Counted from the stretch's first letter, positions 1 to 12,854 are shown. The stretch: DNA of 64,000 nucleotides from Pipra filicauda (GCF_003945595.2 NW_024104294.1:1509174-1573173), one strand, 5' to 3'. Notes: generated from the sequence alone by a model not told the origin. Made by a program: numbers and translations.

Positions 1-1427
1 CAACAGGTAGTCTGTGCTGTAAACCAACAAGAAGCCTGTGTGTTCATAAATAAACAAATACTAAGTAACGCCAAGGACATTTCAAACTTGTATTACACTC
101 AAGATTGTCTAAAAGAAACAGAAACCTCATAGAAACAAGATTATTTTTTGTGCCTTTTTTAAAAATCTTAAGCACCCTATGCAGTTTCTAAGCATTAACA
201 CACCTGTGCTCACCCAGCAATCTTTGCTCCCAGATGCACCTTTCATCCACCCTACTGAAGGTAGTCCCACACAGCCACGTAAGGTAGGTGAACAGGATAC
301 ACAAGTATGAAGTGCAGTTCACACAACAGGATTTTAGCATCTCACTCTGATGGGGCAAAGACCTCCCAGAGCCAATAAAGCGAGTACATGTCACATCTGG
401 CACACACCAGAATCAGCAGTGGCTTTTGACAGAATGCTGCTGGGAGCAAAATGCATTTCATTACCGCACCTTTAGCAGGGGAACTACAGAGTTCTCATCA
501 ACAAGATAGAAATAAAAAGCTGAGTGTTAAGAGAAAAACAACAAAATAACGTGTGGCATGCTCCTTTCTCAACATAGATGGGGAGCTTTGCCACAGGCTG
601 AGATGAAATGAGATCCAGTCTAACACATGTACCACATGCATCAAGGAGCTTCTAGTAGGAATCTTGGACTTTCCTGTCACTATGCAGAAAGTAAAACAGT
701 CTTAATGTATAAATCGTTAATGCATGTCCAGCTCTGCCATAGGATGTTCAGCACACACACGTGGTAATGAACACTCCTGCTGATTTAAGGTGCAGGATGA
801 CAGAGGATAATAAAGCAGCTTTTAACAGGACAAAATCTCCCCTTCAGAAGTGCATCCCTGAGCATAACCTGGGAATCTGTGCTCTTTGTAAAGCAGCAGA
901 GCAGCAAGATAAAGCTAATCATCCCTTTGGTAGTTCTCCACAAGATGATTATTTAGAAGGTAAAGAGTTCCTAGAATTCTTTCACAAGTGACAAATATTT
1001 TCTCTGCTTCCCAGAAATCAGCCCAATTCTTCTCTCTTATCATACATTTACAGACTTGGGTTTTTTTGCATGCTCATACACTAGTCAATCAGCCAGAGAG
1101 AGAACTGAGCATATATAAATGGGTAGGATGTTCTCGTGGTCACACGATTACCAAAGGAATCACAAGAGGACTTTTATTCTGGTTCTGCTCCAATTCACTG
1201 CCTGAATGCAGACAAGTCACAGACTCCAGTTGGGTTCATTCAGTTTTCCTACTGAGAACTTGGAAAGCAGTGCCAGGCAGGCACCACTGTGCTCCGTGCC
1301 ACAGAGCAGCCTCTGAATAACCGGAACTTCACAGGGAGCCCATGCCAGCGTGCAGGGAATGCTGTAACACAACCCAGGGCTTACAGGGCATCGCCGAGGC
1401 GGCCCCGTGTCTGGGAGCAATACCATG

Positions 1428-1461
1428 AGCACACATCAAGTAGTAGTAGCACACATCAAGT
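1428..1461. repeat. Short tandem duplication, 14-base unit with 20-base period
   Basis: The 14-base word AGCACACATCAAGT occurs at 1428-1441 and again at 1448-1461, separated by AGTAGT. This is a small local duplication in the glypican intron with no known function. Confidence 0.7.
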
Positions 1462-3256
1462 CTGAGGTATCCAGACTCCCTGGAACCAAAGGCTTAGGCC
1501 CTTGGCAGGATTAACACAGCCGTTCACCCTTGGAGACAGCATAGAATTCTCTCTCATCAAACTGCTAACCAAGGAGCTCCTACAAAAACATCCCGGCTCA
1601 GTCTGTGATAATCAAAGTACAAGTCCGGGAACACATTACCTCATTTTCCAGTCCGGGGGAAGACACAAAAAAATCCTTTCCTGTGGATCACAGACAAGGC
1701 AGTAGTACCCTTACCTGACCAACCTGTCTGTTATTATTTGCAGCAAATTACCCTTGAAGCATTCCTGCTGTTCCAGAAAAGTGGGGTACCAGACAGGAGC
1801 ACTGACTCCACTAGTACAGAAGGAAGTGTTAGAGACAGACCAAGAAGATCTGCTGCTCAAAAATACCTGTTTGGGCCTCTTATCCATCCCATGTCCAAAC
1901 ACTTCTTCCTTAACCCTGCCCTCAATAACAGACTAGAATCCAAAGCAGAAAAATCTCATGTCTTTGGGGGGAAATTGTGGAAGAGAAATTTAAAAAAAAA
2001 CTCCTGGACACCTCTAAGGTGGTGACAATTTCCAGAAAGGTTGCTGCAAGAGTCACATTGCACCTCAAAAAGAAAAGCGTTTTTTCCTCAGGAGTCTTCT
2101 TCCTTCCCTTGCCACTACATTTTATACAAGAGGCTGGGAGCTCCTGCCCAAAGCCACATCTCACTGTACATACTGCTGACACCCCTCTCCCATCCACTCC
2201 GCAATCCCAGTGACCTGCTGCAGACCAGGCGAACACAGGGAAGCAGCTTCCAGTCCACCAGTCCCCATAGGGCTTGTATCCAGGATCCATTATCATATCC
2301 TAGATCCATCAGCATGCATCTTCAGCACCGCGGCCACAACTAATACACCACAAGAGGGTACAGGCTACAAACTCTCCCAAGTATTTAATTTTATTACAGG
2401 TGAAATGGGCACCACCCATAAGAGAGGAGAGAAAACATACACCTGACAGTCTGTCTGCTGATCCCTCTCCCAGCACTGAGTTGGGCCTCTCTCCTCAACT
2501 GAGCTGCCAGTTCTCCCAAAGGTTATAAGAACTCCGTAATCATTAAGACTTAAACCTCTGTCAGATTTGTTGTATTAGCCTGTAAATAGTAGCTTGAGAT
2601 TAGTCAAGGGTTTTCAACACTCTTGTGATTGAAAATATCTCATAAACAATCAGGACTGCAAAAGTTTCAGTCTTTAGAGAAAATAATTCAAAACCAGCAT
2701 GCAGGTACTGAGGACTGAGGAGCACCCCAGTGCAGTGCAGGTCTGGCCCACGGGACCAGAAGTGAGTTGCTCTCCAGTGTCACCCCCACCTGCCCATCAC
2801 TCTTTCCCTCTTCTGCTTTAACTGACATTTGAGGTCTTCACGGGACACGCTTCAACATTTGTGTATTGCTAAAATTCATAATAAAACGAGCCTCAGTGTG
2901 AGAGAGAAACGTGTGAAGGGTAGGTTGTATTAATATATATTCACTAGTAATAGCTGCCAGATGAAAACACTGGAAAACACTTCAGTATCTCATTAAAAGA
3001 GAGCACAGGACACATAACTGCCTGGCAAGCTATCATCATTAAAGCACAAAACCTTTGGTGGAGCTGAGTAATACTCAAGAAACAGGGACGATCAATATGC
3101 ACCACTTTCTGCAGCTCTGCTCCACTCCTCTTCAAAAGAAACCTTTATGAGCTAAAATTTAAAAGCACATTACCCTCTCTCATGCAGATTATTTTCGAAG
3201 AGCTTGTTATTCAACAGGAAAGTTCAATATGACACAAGAAAACAATGAAAGAACCC

Positions 3257-3330
3257 TCCACGGCAAGGGAGTTAGAACTAGGTGATCTCCGAGGTCCCTT
3301 CCATCCCAAATCATTCCAGGATTCTCTGAA
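3257..3330 (+). mobile_element. CR1 LINE 3' end fragment
   Basis: The sequence runs GTTAGAACTAGGTGATCTCC, then GAGGTCCCTTCCATCCCAAA, then a tail similar to ATTCCAGGATTCTCTG. This is the familiar 3' terminus of avian CR1 elements (GATGATCTTTAAGGTCCCTTCC, CCAAACCATTCTATG type) with a decayed ATTCTRTG tail. Only the last 70 or so bases are recognisable, so it is a 5'-truncated copy, as is usual for CR1. It lies in intron 1 of the glypican gene, on the opposite strand to it. Confidence 0.75.
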
Positions 3331-3855
3331 GTATCACCGCATCTACACCCTGACCTTCTGCAAATGCAGAATTTTCTCTAAGTTTCATCTACAGCAGCAG
3401 AGATTCACAGAAACTGTAAAACAATCAATTTAAAGTTTGAGGAACTTTTTCCAGAAAGAGCTCAGGAGAGAGGGTTAAGCTTTCATCGAAATGGATGAAA
3501 AGCCTCATTTTTCCTCTTTTTTAGCTCTCCAAGACAAACATGACCTCATGCCTCTATCAGCACAGAACAGTAGCACCAAGTTTCAAAATGCCATTCCTGC
3601 AGATCTCTTCTTGCCACAAAATGACAAATGATTCCTTACCCAAGGATAACTCTACACCTATGTGTCATCTCAGCTACTTCATGCAAAGTGAAGATCATCA
3701 GCACTATGCAGTCATTCACAGCCCTAAGAGATCAGCCCAATGGCCTATCAAATTTAATCTCCAGGACAGAAACCCATGCCAGAAAACATATCCAAAACTC
3801 ATCTAAGATAAGAAGTCTTTCCATCAAACTCTGCAGGCTTTGAATTGAACTGCTC

Positions 3856-3893
3856 AAAAACAAACAAACAAACAAATACACACACACACACAA
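3856..3893. repeat. Simple repeat, AAAC then CA units
   Basis: About four AAAC units run directly into about six CA units. It is a compound microsatellite in the glypican intron and likely polymorphic. Confidence 0.8.
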
Positions 3894-4025
3894 CAAGGCA
3901 ACAACCCAAACTGAAACTTATACTGTCACACATCTGTTGGCATAAGGCAGCTAGAGATTGTGTCATGAGATTGATAGTTTCTGCTTTCTTATTCCGATTC
4001 CTGTAAACATTTTCTTCAAACAGAC

Positions 4026-4052
4026 TCACTGAATCGTTTAGGTTGGAAAACA
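4026..4052 (-). mobile_element. Very short CR1 3' tail relic
   Basis: The words GAATCGTTTAGGTTGGAAAA match the reverse complement of the CR1 3' end (AGAATCATTTAGGTTGGAAAAG). Homology then stops. Only about 25 bases are recognisable, so this could be a chance match, although the word is highly characteristic of avian CR1. Confidence 0.5.
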
Positions 4053-4879
4053 TGTAAAAGTGAGCGATGCAACTCCATTATTATCTAGACAGATACATTG
4101 TCATTCACGAGTTTAATCACGTTTTTATACTATAAAGCAATTTATCCCCTTGCCATGAATTTTACAGAGTAGTTGTAGAATACGCAAAAAAAAAATAACC
4201 TGTTCTTATTATCTGTGTGTTACTTTCCCCTTTTTCAGTGCTGCCAGGCATTGTTCAGGAGCTGTGAAAAGGCAAAAGGGAACACCGCTCCGCTCATCAA
4301 CTTTCCCAAGTGCTGCAGACTTGCTGCTTAACTAAGCAAAACCCAAGTTCTTTTGGCTGTGTCCTTCCAAGGTGTCACCCCTGCCTCTCTTTATGACAGC
4401 GCTCCCGAATTCATCTGCAGGATAACTCTTCCAAATCAGAATTTAGAGAGTATTCACCACCCGCTCGAGGACCCCACATCTGAGCAGTAAAACAAGCCTT
4501 CCCTAACGACTCGGCTACTGATTTGAGTTCCACGACAGAGATCCTTTCCGCGAAGAATCCTCTGCGGCAGGTACTCAGCAAAGGGACCGCACAGGTCTGA
4601 AACACGCGGGTAAGACAGACCGCGCTTACGGTGGAGACCGACAAACAGCACCTGCACAATGTAAAACCGCAGGAGTCATCCCGGTCTGCTCTTCCTACAA
4701 AATCTTTTAGTTGTTTTAGCAAGCGACGTTCCAAACGCGCTCCGCTCCCCGCGCCGGCAGCAAAGCCGGGCTGGATGGAGGCACCGGGGGCGCACCGGCC
4801 GCTCGCAGCGGCAGAGCCCCGAGCCCCCCGCATCCCCTCCGCTCGCGGAGCAGCCCCCCGCAGGTGTGTCGGTACTGAC

Positions 4880-5039
4880 CGGCCGTGGGTACGTCGGGGA
4901 CCAGCTTGAGGGGCCCGATCTGCCGCAGCTGGAACGCCGTCCGCACTTCGTGGCAGCTGGGGGACCTGCCCGCCGCCGCCCCGCCGCACAGCCCCGCCGC
5001 CGCCAGCAGCCACAGCCCTAGGACGGCGCTGGCGGCCAT
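4880..5039 (-). CDS. GPC5: Glypican first coding exon (partial gene; probably glypican-5)
   Basis: This exon encodes the N-terminus of a glypican, a GPI-anchored heparan-sulfate proteoglycan core protein that modulates Wnt, Hedgehog, FGF and BMP signalling at the cell surface. The ATG at 5039-5037 is the first in-frame ATG of an open GC-rich frame and has G at -3 and +4. Residues 1-24 form a signal peptide (MAASAVLGLWLLAAAG, then small residues). Then comes the glypican start CHEVRTAFQLRQIG, followed by KLVPDVPTAG. The frame leaves homology at a donor reading CCG|GTCAGT, so the exon ends at 4880 after 53 codons plus one base (phase 1), as at the glypican exon 1/2 boundary after the same Gly codon. 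The 26-residue core segment aligns without gaps to recalled GPC5 (about half identical). Recalled GPC3 needs one gap, and GPC1/2/4/6 start with a different SCGEVR-type motif. The glypican call is firm; the GPC5 choice over GPC3 is an inference. Later exons lie left of the window. Confidence 0.82.
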
Positions 5040-5152
5040 CTCGCAGCCCGGCACACGGCCGCGGGCCGGGTCCCGGTGCCGGTCCCGGCGGCGGCAGCGC
5101 TGCCCTGCCCGCCGCCCGCGCTTCTCCTCGGCGGGAGCGGCCGCCGCCGCCG

Positions 5153-5185
5153 CCCGCCCCTCCCCTCCCCTCCTCTCCCCTCCCC
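5153..5185 (-). promoter_or_regulatory. G-quadruplex-forming tract in the glypican 5' UTR/promoter
   Basis: The + strand carries five C4 runs (5157-5160, 5162-5165, 5167-5170, 5177-5180, 5182-5185), four of them separated by single T bases and one by a short pyrimidine spacer. The minus strand therefore has five G4 runs with short loops, which fits the canonical quadruplex pattern. A short (GCC)n tract adjoins at 5140-5152. It lies about 115-145 bases upstream of the start codon on the coding strand, so it could act on the promoter or, if transcribed, as a 5' UTR RNA structure. The effect is inferred. Confidence 0.6.
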
Positions 5186-5420
5186 GCGGGGTACGAGGGG
5201 CGCCACCGCCCCCCGATCGCGGCCGGAGAGGAGGGAGAGAGGGGAGAGAGCCCTGGCACAGCTCCCGTGACACGCCTCGGGGGGAGCTGCTGCCCGGCCC
5301 CGCGGGACACCGACACGGAAGTTCTCCAAGAGCAGCGGTGCGGTCCCTGCGGGCCACGCAGACTAAGGGAGCGAACCGAGGTCAGTGGAAAGAGTCCCGA
5401 AAGAAAGATGATCAGCACCA

Positions 5421-8400
5421 AGGGAGAGACGCGCTCGCAGCCTGTGGTCGTTGGTAACAACAGGTACAGGAGCAGTCAGAGCAGTAGGTATAAACCCCCT
5501 GAGCGCTGCAGGGTGCACGGTTTGCTTCGATTCCGAAATTCCTAGCAGATGACATGGAAGGGTCTTCACTAGACAAGTGTTAACTCCAGCCAACAGTCCC
5601 AGCAGAGACTTTACACCAGGATACATCTCTCTATACCATCTGCGGATATAAATTGTTCATTTGGACAAAAGCCAGCGGCAGATCTATCCTATATGGTCTG
5701 GGGGACATAGCCCCCTCCTGGGGATGACACCACCTTGAGAGCAGCCACTGTCACCGTCAGAGAGCTGGTCTGCGATCTTTTCACCGCCCTAAGCAAGCTT
5801 CGGTATCAGCTGCTCTACCACACGTTTGAGAACAGAACTACCCTCAACGCCCATGAATATCTTCCATTTCACACAAACACTCCATTTCCAGAGAAGCCAA
5901 ACCCAAGCGGTCTCCCACAAAGAGCCTCATTTGCACAGTACCTTTCAGGCATATGGAGCACGTTAGGAGCTACAAGAATGACTATTGTTTGAGGCCATTA
6001 TGTGCGATTTCTTTAAGGTTACTTGCAACCTTCAAGATGCTTCTAATGTGCTTCTGGAGCAACGGGGGAGCCCACCTGCAGCTAATTTAACCATTATACA
6101 TTCCCATAGGTAGTAATGAGAGGCTGAACTCAGTGCTGAAGTTGCCCGAGTTGTATTTTAATAGCTAGAAGTGCAAATCCTTTAAACGATTTGCTTGTAT
6201 TTTATCAAGACAATAAGAGATAACTCTCACTCTTTTGAAGAAAAAGCAATTTGATTCAGAACATTTAACTTGTAGACTAAAAAAACCCAAACTGGAAGAA
6301 CAAACCAGCCATTTAATCAGGCTTCTGAACTCCAAAGCAGAGAACAAGTCACTTTTGAAGCCCTGTGTTCTGAGTCCTTGGCTCATCCTGCAGTTTTCCA
6401 AGGTCAGACAAGAGCCCAGGACACCACAGGACAAGACAGCATACCCAAAGGGCTGATGGCCATGGACATCAATACAGGTTAACTTTGCTGTCAGCTTAAT
6501 ATGGGTTATACAGCCACCAAGCTTTAAGTTACATACACACGTTAACAGGATCAAATCGAGGGGGCAACGGGTAGATTAAAGAGAGATGCGTGAATAATCA
6601 GCATCAGTGAAAGAACAATTAGCATCATAAGGCACAGTACCCTGGGTGACAAACTATTGTCCAGCATGTGGGTTTATGTACACAAGGAAGATAAATAATT
6701 TGCCCCCAGTAGCATTTTGCATAACCTTGGGCCCAGTCCTAAAAGACTTTAATTCAGACAATACTCCGATTGACTTCAGTGGGAGCTCTGCCAAAAAAGA
6801 AATGGCAGGATGATTGATCTGATGAATAATTTACTTGACAAATAACAGCATTATTTGGCGTATATGTTATTCTATTAATATCATCAAATGAGGCCCGTGC
6901 AAGGGCTCGAGGCATTTAATTCAGTGGGATTCTTGCCATTGTTTTCAGTGGGTGGCAAGTTCAAATCTCAAATGGCTAATTATTTTCTAGCATGGTTTAT
7001 TTTAATGCCTCATCTTTACATGATGGGTGTTCTTTTCCTCACCTGGCTTTTTAAGTCATGTGACAATTATTTTACTTTTTAATTGGTCCTCAGATCATTA
7101 GTAGAGGACAGTCCATTATGTTACCATCTTCACCTCCCCTCCTCTCCTCAAAATCCTGCCAAGGAACCTGAGTTATGCACATGCCCAAATTCAGTAAAAA
7201 CCATGTCAGTGAATTGTAACACCCATACATTTAATACTGGTTACTTCAGTACATAATATTTATATTTCTTGTTGTTTTGTGATAACTATAGAAGCATTAA
7301 ATGAAGGTGACACGTTACATTTTTTTGGGCTGGAGTTTAATTTTTTTTCCCCTCTGCAAAAAAATGTTGACCTTCCACACACTGTTCAGGTGTATGTTTT
7401 TGTCACTGATTACATCCATAGCAAGGAGATAGTCATTACCACCATCAGCAGCCCCAGGCGTTCACACGCACACTCACAACCCACAGGTAACCACTGGCCT
7501 CCCTGCATGTCTGGGCTGACACTGAACCATCACACCTCTCTCCTGGCACTGCTTTGGTGACAAATATAACCTTCTGGCACCCATGAGTGTGCAAGATTGC
7601 TACTGAAACCCACCCAGTGTAAAGTGACAGGCACTGCAGGTGTTTCTCCCTATGAAGTGATGATGAAACCAAAGTGTCACATTTGGACGTGACTGACTTC
7701 CCAAAGGACTGAGAACACACACCACAGGCATAATACAGTGGACTCCAATTAATTTAGGCCTTATTTCTCCGAAACACATGCTCCACATACAGCAGGGCAG
7801 TCAGACTGACTTCATGGAGGTAGTCAGGTGCTTCATGGCAAACACATGCCCAAGTGCTCTGCTGGAAGAGGGCTGCAGATAACAGAAGAGCTATTCAGCT
7901 AATTATTGTACGTGACATTCTATCACACTTGAGCAATTTGATTGGAACAATCTCACCTTGTCAACAGGTGTCTTGTATTATAACATGCGTATTTATTAAT
8001 TGTACATCACTGAGAACTGTATCAGTACTTCTTACAATGTATAGCAATATAAATCTGCTCAAACAATCTGCTCGGTCTTAATCCTGCTAAAGTGACCACA
8101 ATACTCAGCATGAGCTTTGGGCATATAAGAAAAACTGGGATCAGGCCTAGAAACAGGGTTTTGTGTTCCTGCTACCTCAGCCATTCCCTTGTTGAATATA
8201 GCCAGAGCTTTGCCAGTGATTTAAATGGAAGCTGGACTAATTCCCTTATGTTTAAGATAAGCTCATCTCCAATGCAGGATTTTCCACCAGTGAGACGTAA
8301 TGGGCACCAGGTCTGCTCTCGCCAATTCGGCTGCCAGAGGAAAGCTTTGCTGTGTATGTCTCAGCCAGGCCAGGAAAGCCAGTAATCTAGTCTTTAAAAC

Positions 8401-11400
8401 CTTATTTTATCTTTAGAGGTCTGATTTTCTAAGGTTCACGTTTTACTGAAGCACCTGAGGAACTCAAACAGGTTCCTTAATTTTACACTTCTGTCCACTA
8501 AGTCACTGGAATGAGCCCAAAACACATGCTGATTTTCATTTAAAAAACAACTTAATCAGCTTCAAAAGAAATGCAAAATCCTCTCTCTGTAATTAAGACA
8601 AGTTTCTCTTTTCAGGTTTTTATAATTTTCGGGTTTTTTTCTTCTTTTAAGAAAGTTAAACCTATTTTCTAAAGACTACTATATTTCAAGTCAGAGCAAA
8701 CTTTAAAGCTGAGTATGAAATTTTAAATATAGATCTTAAATAGTAAAAAAAATCATGCATGAAATATTCATAAATATGCCAAGACTAAAAAGCACTGAAT
8801 GAAAATAATTTCTGGTAATTTTACTCAATTTCCTCATCATGTTAAGTGATGAGCACTAGGAAACTAAAATAAAAATTACTAGTAGAAACCTATCATTCTC
8901 TTTTTTGTTTAGAGATTCCATTTTGTTCTCTTCTCATACACTCCAAGTACTGAGCAGAAGGAGAACGAGCATTCTGCCATATCATGAACTGTTTCCTGCA
9001 TTGCATGTACTCCACATGGAAAAAATATGTGCAGACCTTTTTGGTGATCAGAATGCAGTATTCCTCTGCTGGCTCATTGTTTCATGGATATTTTTCACTT
9101 TACCAAATGTACAGTTTACAAGTGCCTGTCATATTTTTTCTGAAAGAAAAAAAAATCATGCCTGAAAAGCACAGCTGTTAACTCTACCATAAAACTCATT
9201 TTTAAAAACATTATTAGGCCACCAACCAGCTGAAGATCTATGAAAGAAATACAATTGATATGACAACACAGCAAGTCAGGACAGCCACTAGTTAAGAGAA
9301 AACATTCTACAGACAATGCTGAACAGAATTCTACTTTTTCATAATTTTCTAGTGTTTCGTTTTAACAGTGTGAGAGCAATTATTTTGGTTCAGGCCAAAA
9401 ATCCTTCAGCCCAATGACTTGTCTCCCGTGGCAGACATCAGATCCACCATGCTTATTTAGAAATTACACCATGTGCAGCATATCAGCGTTCTCCCTCTCC
9501 AGATCTCAGCTCCAAGTCCCACCCTGCTACCCAGAGACTGCTGTGCATGTTCTCTGACATGAGCTGAGAACATCAGTCTAATTCCCAGAGGAGTAGCTTT
9601 TTTCTTGGTCATAAAAAATATAGCCCTGAGAAATTAGTATCTTGGCGAAGATGTAACAGAGGAAAAGGCACAGATTTTAATGACTCAATAAAACAGCACC
9701 TCCCAGGGCTGGTAACTGCCATAATCCAAGACGAACACGCTGTGGAGGTGACTGCACGATAACAGTTTTCCCATCTCAGTAGCACCAGCTCTTTCTGTTT
9801 GAATTCTTCCTCAAGCATCCTGGTCACCAAGCAGCTGAGAAGATGAATATACTCTTTGCCCTTACCTGCATGGCTCAGCATACAAATTAATTTAAACTGG
9901 GACAAGCAAGTAGGCTCTGAACTTACTCATGTGAGAAGCTGCCACACACAGCCCAAGGGAAATCAAGGAGATTACTCAAGGAGCAAAGGTTGCATAAGGT
10001 AAGCAGAAGAATCTAGCTCTAGTTTCACATACTTCAAAACACCAATAATGGAAATAAGTTTCATATAAAAGAAGTCAGTAACTTACTAAGCATCTTTCAG
10101 AAGCTGCTCGCCCCAACAACAGGAGAGCCATACCACAGCAAACACCAAGCTGGTCCCACAAACACCAGCATCAAACTCACAGTGCTAAGGATTATAATAC
10201 ACTGCTAAAAGAACATATATAGGAAGTAATTTTTTGCTCTCCAGAATGGTCCAGCTGGATGGACACACAGGGCAGAGGGATGTGTGGACTCAGGCTGGGG
10301 CACACATGCCCCACTGAGCAGTTGTAATGCAGAGCACCCACCCCCTTACCTCCCACAAAATGTGTACCTGGGGCTTCCACAGTGACAGACATATGTCACA
10401 TTTAAAGTGCCAGATTTAACCTTAAAATACACATCAAAACCTGCCTTTAATTTCTGATAATCTTACAAGAACTCCTGGCTGTTTCCTCCCTGACTGGTAA
10501 AAGTCACAAGATGTTCAGTGGACATTGTTAATGAATTCAAAACAGCTTCTAGAAATTCAATCTTTTCTTTGAAAACAGTGCCCTTATTCAAAGGCTTATG
10601 GTATGGAACAAGATCATCTTCCAAAAGTACAGTTCATAAAAAATTAAAAAGATCACATAATATTTATAATAGAAGTGTTAATAACATCATTATAATACTT
10701 GTAATAGCTTTTTCTTGCAGAACATAATGCCCCAACTGTCATTTGTCTAGTTGGGCACTCAAAAGATGATTTTTAACTATGTGTCAGAATTTGAAGTTAA
10801 TTAAAACTAATTGCCCACTATACTGTAAGCGATGCCACTGCATTTCCAAATAGCTCTGTTTCCATGGGATGATTTACTTAATACTGGTGTCTCTCACTGA
10901 CTGAATTCTCTGTTTGCCTTAATTGTGTTGTTCAAGTTGTTTATCTTTTCTTTCTGTCCCGCAACTTTACATGAAAGGTCATCAGTAGCAAAGTTCATTA
11001 TAAGATTGACACTTTATCAATGTGGCAGAAAGCATCCTAGAATATCAACTAGTTTATCAAAATGAATGAACTCCTCTGGCATCTCATATTACTGTTCCCA
11101 CCAGCCACCACTTTCTGTCCTCAGATTACTTGTTTATGTGCTCAGTTTTGTAGCAAAACTTTATAGCTCAGCACCACTGCTCTGGTACAACAGTATTTGA
11201 TATCTTTACCGTATGGGTGCAAAGTAAATCTCTTTAATGAGAACACATACAGCCAGAAAACAGTGCTGCTACTCCCTCACGCCACTAGCATATGTACAGA
11301 CCTTTTCAACTTTCTGTGTGTCCAGAGTGTAAGTCTCCACATGTTGGATCACATAACATGATAGTACCCCTTCCCTTCAGGGGGAGGGTGTGAAGGGTGT

Positions 11401-12850
11401 GAACCTAGGGTTAAATAAGAGCGAAGGTAGCCAGGCACAAGTTTCTTCAGCTGCCTCCCAGCATGAGGGACTGTGGGACTGCAGTAGCAGGCCGGGATTA
11501 TTTCTGGAAGGAGCACAAGAAACTGAGGAGGAAGAGAGGGCTCTGGATTTTCAGCATGCCACAGGTCGAGTCTAGTGAAAAAGCACAGCCCTTTCTGCAA
11601 CTATGACAAAAGCAGGCTGCTTGCCACCAAGCTCACGTACAGCATGGCAGGTTCACATCACCTGCTCACTTCAACTCACTGAACTTTCCCCATCTGACAT
11701 CTGCAAATGGTGCTAGGACAGAATTTCTAGGACTGCTGTCAGCCTTGTGGCATCACACCTGCAGAGCCTGATGGTGGTGGTAATGGATGCTTCCACAGGA
11801 AGCCTTTGCCATGGTATCACTCTTTTCCTTACAATTTGGTAGTAGGAGTTATATCAAGAAACCCAACAATACACCTGTGTGAAGTACCTGCCCTTGACTA
11901 AAGCATCTTCCAGTCAGCACACAGCATCATAAGCACCAACAACCAGTAGGGAGCTGGAATGAGCCCTGAAGGAAACTTTTGTTGCTGTAGAAAACATATT
12001 ATAGAGGACCAGCTCCTGTATATTTATGTTTTCCAGCCTAAGAACATGCCTTAAAAGTTATTTAACACCCGCAAACTTGCCTTGCTCCCTGAAGTCAAAT
12101 CCATCCCAAGTGTCAAGAATCCTATTCAAGCCCAGCTCCACAGGGCAGGTGGTAGTCAGATGAGACAGCCAACTTGCAAGCCATCAGCTTGCCCTGCGCT
12201 CTTAGGCAGGAGCCTCTGCAAAGCCACTCAGCACAAGCCATCCACAACCTGCTTAGAGACCCACTGGGTATATGAGGGGTTGCTGGGGAAGACTGTGTTA
12301 AAATTGCTAGCATGGAGACAGACCATCATTTATTAGTAAAATCTGCAATGGAGAGATGTACACACTGACAGACATGAAAAAATCACCACGTGTCACCAAG
12401 CCTAACTTCCAGATGTTTGATTCACACTATACTCCTAGTCCACTCCATTATGAAGGGCAACAGCAGCTTGATAGCCTGGAGACTGGATAAGCATTAGCAG
12501 AACAGGCGCAAGTCACTGCTGAAATATGCCTGGGAAGTTTGCCTGTGTAGTCTGAAACACATGTGGTTAAAATATGCTATTCATAAAAAATACATGTTGA
12601 AAACAACTTTTTCTAATTGGCATTCACTGTTGTCAGTTCTATACAAACACTTCTGCTAAAGATTTCAGTGCTGAGGAGCACTCCAATAGGAGAATTCCAA
12701 AGTAGAAATCTACACTTCAAGAAAACTACAAAAAGCTTCCTTGTTCCACAGAGCTGGAAGCAAGTTTCACGGTTTCTCTCTGGTTCAACAGCTGCCCAGT
12801 ACATTCACAGCAAGTGGACTTGGAGAGGTGTCTCTCAGAACAGGAGCTGG
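5421..12850. other. Non-coding region upstream of the glypican promoter
   Basis: No exon, RNA gene or recent mobile element is recognisable. The base composition is AT-rich and mixed. An old repeat-like motif lies at 6729-6795. AT-rich stretches near 6820-7080 and 8560-8900 contain homeodomain-type TAATTA/ATTA words. Any regulatory role towards the glypican gene is inferred from position only. Confidence 0.5.
6729..6795. repeat. Ancient tetrapod repeat-like segment (CR1/L3-type)
   Basis: The stretch contains GGGCCCAGTCCT, AGACTTTAATTCAG and GATTGACTTCAGTGGGAG. Together these resemble an old interspersed repeat common in sauropsid genomes (type: cagtcctgcaaagactt, then cccattgacttcaatggg). 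A further CAGTGGG-containing repeat-like stretch follows near 6917-6960. The family name is uncertain, and part of this could be an exapted conserved element. Confidence 0.4.
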
Positions 12851-12854
12851 AAAT

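Larger units (their letters stand above)
1..4879 (-). other. Start of glypican intron 1
   Basis: By position this stretch is the 5' part of intron 1 of the minus-strand glypican gene, since the donor is at 4879-4878. Introns of GPC3 and GPC5 are very large in vertebrates, so no second exon is expected here and I see none. The open frames in it have no recognisable domains. It contains two CR1 tail relics, a 20-base-period duplication near 1428-1461 and a short AAAC/CA repeat near 3856. Confidence 0.65.
4720..5420. promoter_or_regulatory. CpG island covering the glypican promoter, 5' UTR and exon 1
   Basis: This roughly 700-base block is very rich in G+C and CpG, while the flanks on both sides are AT-rich and CpG-poor. 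It contains several GC-box-like CCGCCC/CCCCGCC runs and no clear TATA box. It is therefore probably a broad CpG-island promoter for the minus-strand glypican gene. The transcription start is not determined; it must lie right of 5039, probably between about 5050 and 5400. The edges are estimated by eye. Confidence 0.8.

Noticed and set aside
5040..5357. Possible N-terminal extension of the glypican frame upstream of 5039
   Set aside because: The frame is open, but its only upstream starts are non-ATG, the residues are low-complexity, and the ATG at 5039 is followed directly by a good signal peptide.
4411..5460. Long minus-strand open frame of 349 codons over the CpG island
   Set aside because: It is a GC-driven open frame in a different phase from the glypican exon, with low-complexity Arg/Gly/Ala content and no domain.
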